From a bacterium (GTDB taxonomy: Bacteria > Patescibacteriota > Patescibacteriia > JAACEG01), in assembly GCA_027040785.1 (NCBI GenBank), contig JALULG010000223.1, positions 1 through 6,868 of the forward strand: a DNA stretch of 6,868 nucleotides, written 5' to 3'. The notes under the pieces are model-generated. The model ran no database searches and was not told the origin of the DNA. It was given only the letters and a program-made list of their open reading frames with translations. Positions 6,184 through 6,868 of the stretch are shown piece by piece. A program made the translations under genes and the position numbers. Numbering within the stretch: the first letter of the stretch is position 1; each line of letters starts with the position of its first letter.

Positions 6184-6270
6184 CATGTCATTCTGAACAT
6201 TTCAGAATCTCGGGGAAAAGCAAAACCTAAAAAAACACGAGACCCTGAAATAAATTCAGGGTGACATATG
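6184..6270. mobile_element. Composite palindromic element, copy A (MITE-like)
   Basis: A plus-orientation repeat (6187-6212) and an inverted one (6238-6265) flank a spacer containing GCAAAACCTAAA. The outer ends are CATGTCAT and GTGACATATG, which are near-inverted. Copy B at 6298-6387 has the same half-spacer-half layout and a related spacer, so the pair seems to have spread as one unit. No transposase is present in the window. Mobility is inferred from the two copies and the inverted ends. Confidence 0.5.
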
Positions 6271-6297
6271 CTTTTACCAATCAGGTTGAATTGCCCC

Positions 6298-6387
6298 CAT
6301 GTCATGCTGAACTTGATTCAGCATTTTATGAGGAAGAGTAAAACCTAAATAATATGAGATTCTGAAATAAATTCAGAATGACATATG
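6298..6387. mobile_element. Composite palindromic element, copy B (MITE-like)
   Basis: A plus-orientation repeat (6301-6330) and an inverted one (6356-6382) flank a spacer containing GTAAAACCTAAA. It ends with GACATATG exactly as copy A does. The right-hand palindrome differs from copy A at paired positions: TTCTGAA/TTCAGAA here, CCCTGAA/TTCAGGG in copy A. The stem is therefore kept while the sequence changes. Confidence 0.5.
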
Positions 6388-6394
6388 TTTATCA

Positions 6395-6464
6395 CGAGAC
6401 CCTGAAATAAATTCAGGGTGACAGTAGAGATTGAGACGAGACCCTGAAATAAATTCAGAATGAT
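6395..6464. repeat. Two inverted half-units in tandem upstream of rpsU
   Basis: Copies at 6395-6422 and 6437-6464 both begin CGAGACCCTGAAATAAATTCAG and are 14 bp apart, with no partner in the opposite orientation. The first is a perfect palindrome ending AGGGTGAC. The second ends AGAATGAT, which no longer matches its left arm, so it looks chimeric or decayed. Confidence 0.75.
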
Positions 6465-6468
6465 ATAG

Positions 6469-6497
6469 TTGACAAAATCGTTAAAAAGTGCTAAAAT
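6469..6497 (+). promoter_or_regulatory. Promoter of rpsU
   Basis: A perfect -35 TTGACA (6469-6474) and -10 TAAAAT (6492-6497) are 17 bp apart, with an extended TGC at 6489-6491. The predicted start near 6504 gives a leader of about 37 nt that contains the Shine-Dalgarno. With the terminator at 6797-6820, this makes rpsU a single-gene unit. Confidence 0.75.
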
Positions 6498-6523
6498 TTT
6501 AAAGTAAATTTAATAATTTTTAG

Positions 6524-6530
6524 AAAGGAG
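6524..6530 (+). promoter_or_regulatory. Shine-Dalgarno of rpsU
   Basis: AAAGGAG lies 10 nt before GTG 6541 and only 1 nt before the in-frame GTG 6532, so it favours the downstream start. It is the only strong Shine-Dalgarno before any gene in this window. Confidence 0.75.
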
Positions 6531-6540
6531 AGTGAATAAT

Positions 6541-6771
6541 GTGTCAGAAATAAAAAGAAAACAAGGTGAAACTTTTGAAGCTTTTTTTCGTCGTTTTACC
6601 AAAGCGATGCAACAGAGCGGAAAAATGTTACAAGCTAGGAAAATTAAATATTTAACAAAGGAAAAAAGCCGAAATGAAAATCGTAAATCAGCTTTAATTA
6701 GATTAAAACATCAGAAAGAAAGGGAATATCTGAAAAAAATCGGTAAATTAGAGGAAAAAGACAGATATTAA
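6541..6771 (+). CDS. rpsU: 30S ribosomal protein bS21
   Basis: bS21 is a small basic protein of the 30S platform, next to the 3' end of 16S rRNA where the anti-Shine-Dalgarno lies; in E. coli it aids initiation. The 76-residue product carries the S21 signature in order: an EIKRKQGETFEAFFRRFTKA opening, QQSGKMLQARKIKYLTK, and a basic helix KHQKEREYLKKIGKL (56-70). Length fits the family. The frame also opens at GTG 6532, which would add three residues, but Shine-Dalgarno spacing supports GTG 6541. An ATG at 6539 is out of frame and meets a stop after three sense codons. The gene has its own promoter and terminator and lies just beyond the repeat cluster. A strong Shine-Dalgarno and a GTG start set it apart from its neighbours and suggest translational control, possibly by bS21 itself. 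Confidence 0.95.
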   Translation: MSEIKRKQGETFEAFFRRFTKAMQQSGKMLQARKIKYLTKEKSRNENRKSALIRLKHQKEREYLKKIGKLEEKDRY

Positions 6772-6796
6772 TATAAGTATTAAAAATATATTTTTA

Positions 6797-6820
6797 CCCC
6801 CTAACGGGGGTTTTTTGTTT
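6797..6820 (+). terminator. Intrinsic terminator of rpsU
   Basis: CCCCC (6797-6801) pairs with GGGGG (6806-6810) over a TAAC loop, followed by TTTTTTGTTT. It lies 25 nt after the rpsU stop. The U-run is on the plus strand only. This is the clearest terminator in the window. Confidence 0.92.
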
Positions 6821-6830
6821 TTTCAAAATA

Positions 6831-6839
6831 TGCTATAAT
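6831..6839 (+). promoter_or_regulatory. Extended -10 promoter at the right edge
   Basis: TGCTATAAT (6831-6839) is identical to the extended -10 of the structured RNA at 261-269. No good -35 is seen, because the region overlaps the T-run of the rpsU terminator. It probably starts a plus-strand gene or RNA beyond the window, with transcription from about 6846. Confidence 0.5.
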
Positions 6840-6868
6840 AAATTTAAGATATTTTCTCAAAATGTTTT

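Larger units (their letters stand above)
6055..6464. repeat. Cluster of about nine palindromic intergenic repeats
   Basis: This stretch between hisS and rpsU holds no credible gene and is built mostly from one short repeat of 26-29 bp. Its outline is GTCAT-n-CTGAA, a short AT core, TTCAG, then an ATCTCG or GTCTCG end. Plus-orientation copies are at 6116-6141, 6151-6178, 6187-6212 and 6301-6330, with a decayed one near 6055-6090. Inverted copies are at 6238-6265, 6356-6382, 6395-6422 and 6437-6464. The cleanest share the core CTGAAATAAATTCAG. An older decayed pair spans 6071-6136, with arms TGCCGAAT/ATTCGGCA and TTCAGT/ACTGAA. The pattern resembles REP- or MITE-type elements. It is not a CRISPR array, because spacing, orientation and length all vary. 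The last copy ends 4 bp before the rpsU -35 box. Confidence 0.85.

Noticed and set aside
6055..6464. CRISPR array
   Set aside because: Repeats are palindromic, occur in both orientations, vary in length and lie at irregular distances. The spacers are not uniform, and two of them are related to each other.
6025..6531. Hidden small gene or tRNA between hisS and rpsU
   Set aside because: I found no tRNA cloverleaf and no ORF with a ribosome-binding site; the stretch is explained by repeats and the rpsU promoter.
6532..6540. GTG at 6532 as the rpsU start
   Set aside because: It is only 1 nt after AAAGGAG, too close to be used with it; GTG 6541 has workable spacing.

Overview
The window is AT-rich and reads as a chromosomal segment of a candidate-phyla-radiation bacterium (Patescibacteria, probably Parcubacteria-like). 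This placement is an inference. It rests on the base composition, lysine- and asparagine-rich proteins, the sequence style of DprA, histidyl-tRNA synthetase and ribosomal protein S21, and the near absence of Shine-Dalgarno sequences. No database search was possible.

Layout. Positions 1-248 (minus) hold the first 82 codons of dprA, which runs off the left edge. Positions about 242-435 (plus) hold the most unusual element: a near-consensus promoter followed by a roughly 160-nt transcript with no credible ORF, whose two ends form a 30-position stem around two inner hairpins. I do not recognise it. It lies divergent from dprA and convergent with pth. Positions 479-3872 (minus) are a compact cluster transcribed as LCP-family cell-envelope gene, then der (ribosome-assembly GTPase), then pth (peptidyl-tRNA hydrolase), with 15- and 10-bp gaps and an intrinsic terminator after pth. 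Positions 3873-3965 are a divergent promoter region. Positions 3966-6024 (plus) carry lepB (signal peptidase I) and hisS, separated by a 16-bp imperfect inverted repeat. Positions 6025-6468 have no gene and are filled with about nine copies of a short palindromic repeat, partly arranged as two composite units of about 90 bp. Positions 6469-6820 are a self-contained rpsU unit (bS21) with its own promoter, the only strong Shine-Dalgarno in the window, and a strong terminator. An extended -10 promoter at the right edge probably starts the next gene.

Function. Most genes serve translation and its upkeep: peptidyl-tRNA recycling (Pth), 50S assembly (Der), histidine charging (HisS) and the small subunit (S21). 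LepB and the LCP protein serve secretion and envelope assembly, and DprA serves DNA uptake and recombination. The protein genes are ordinary. The points worth a second look are the structured RNA at 276-433, the repeat cluster at 6055-6464, the hairpin before hisS, and the contrast between the SD-bearing rpsU and its SD-less neighbours.
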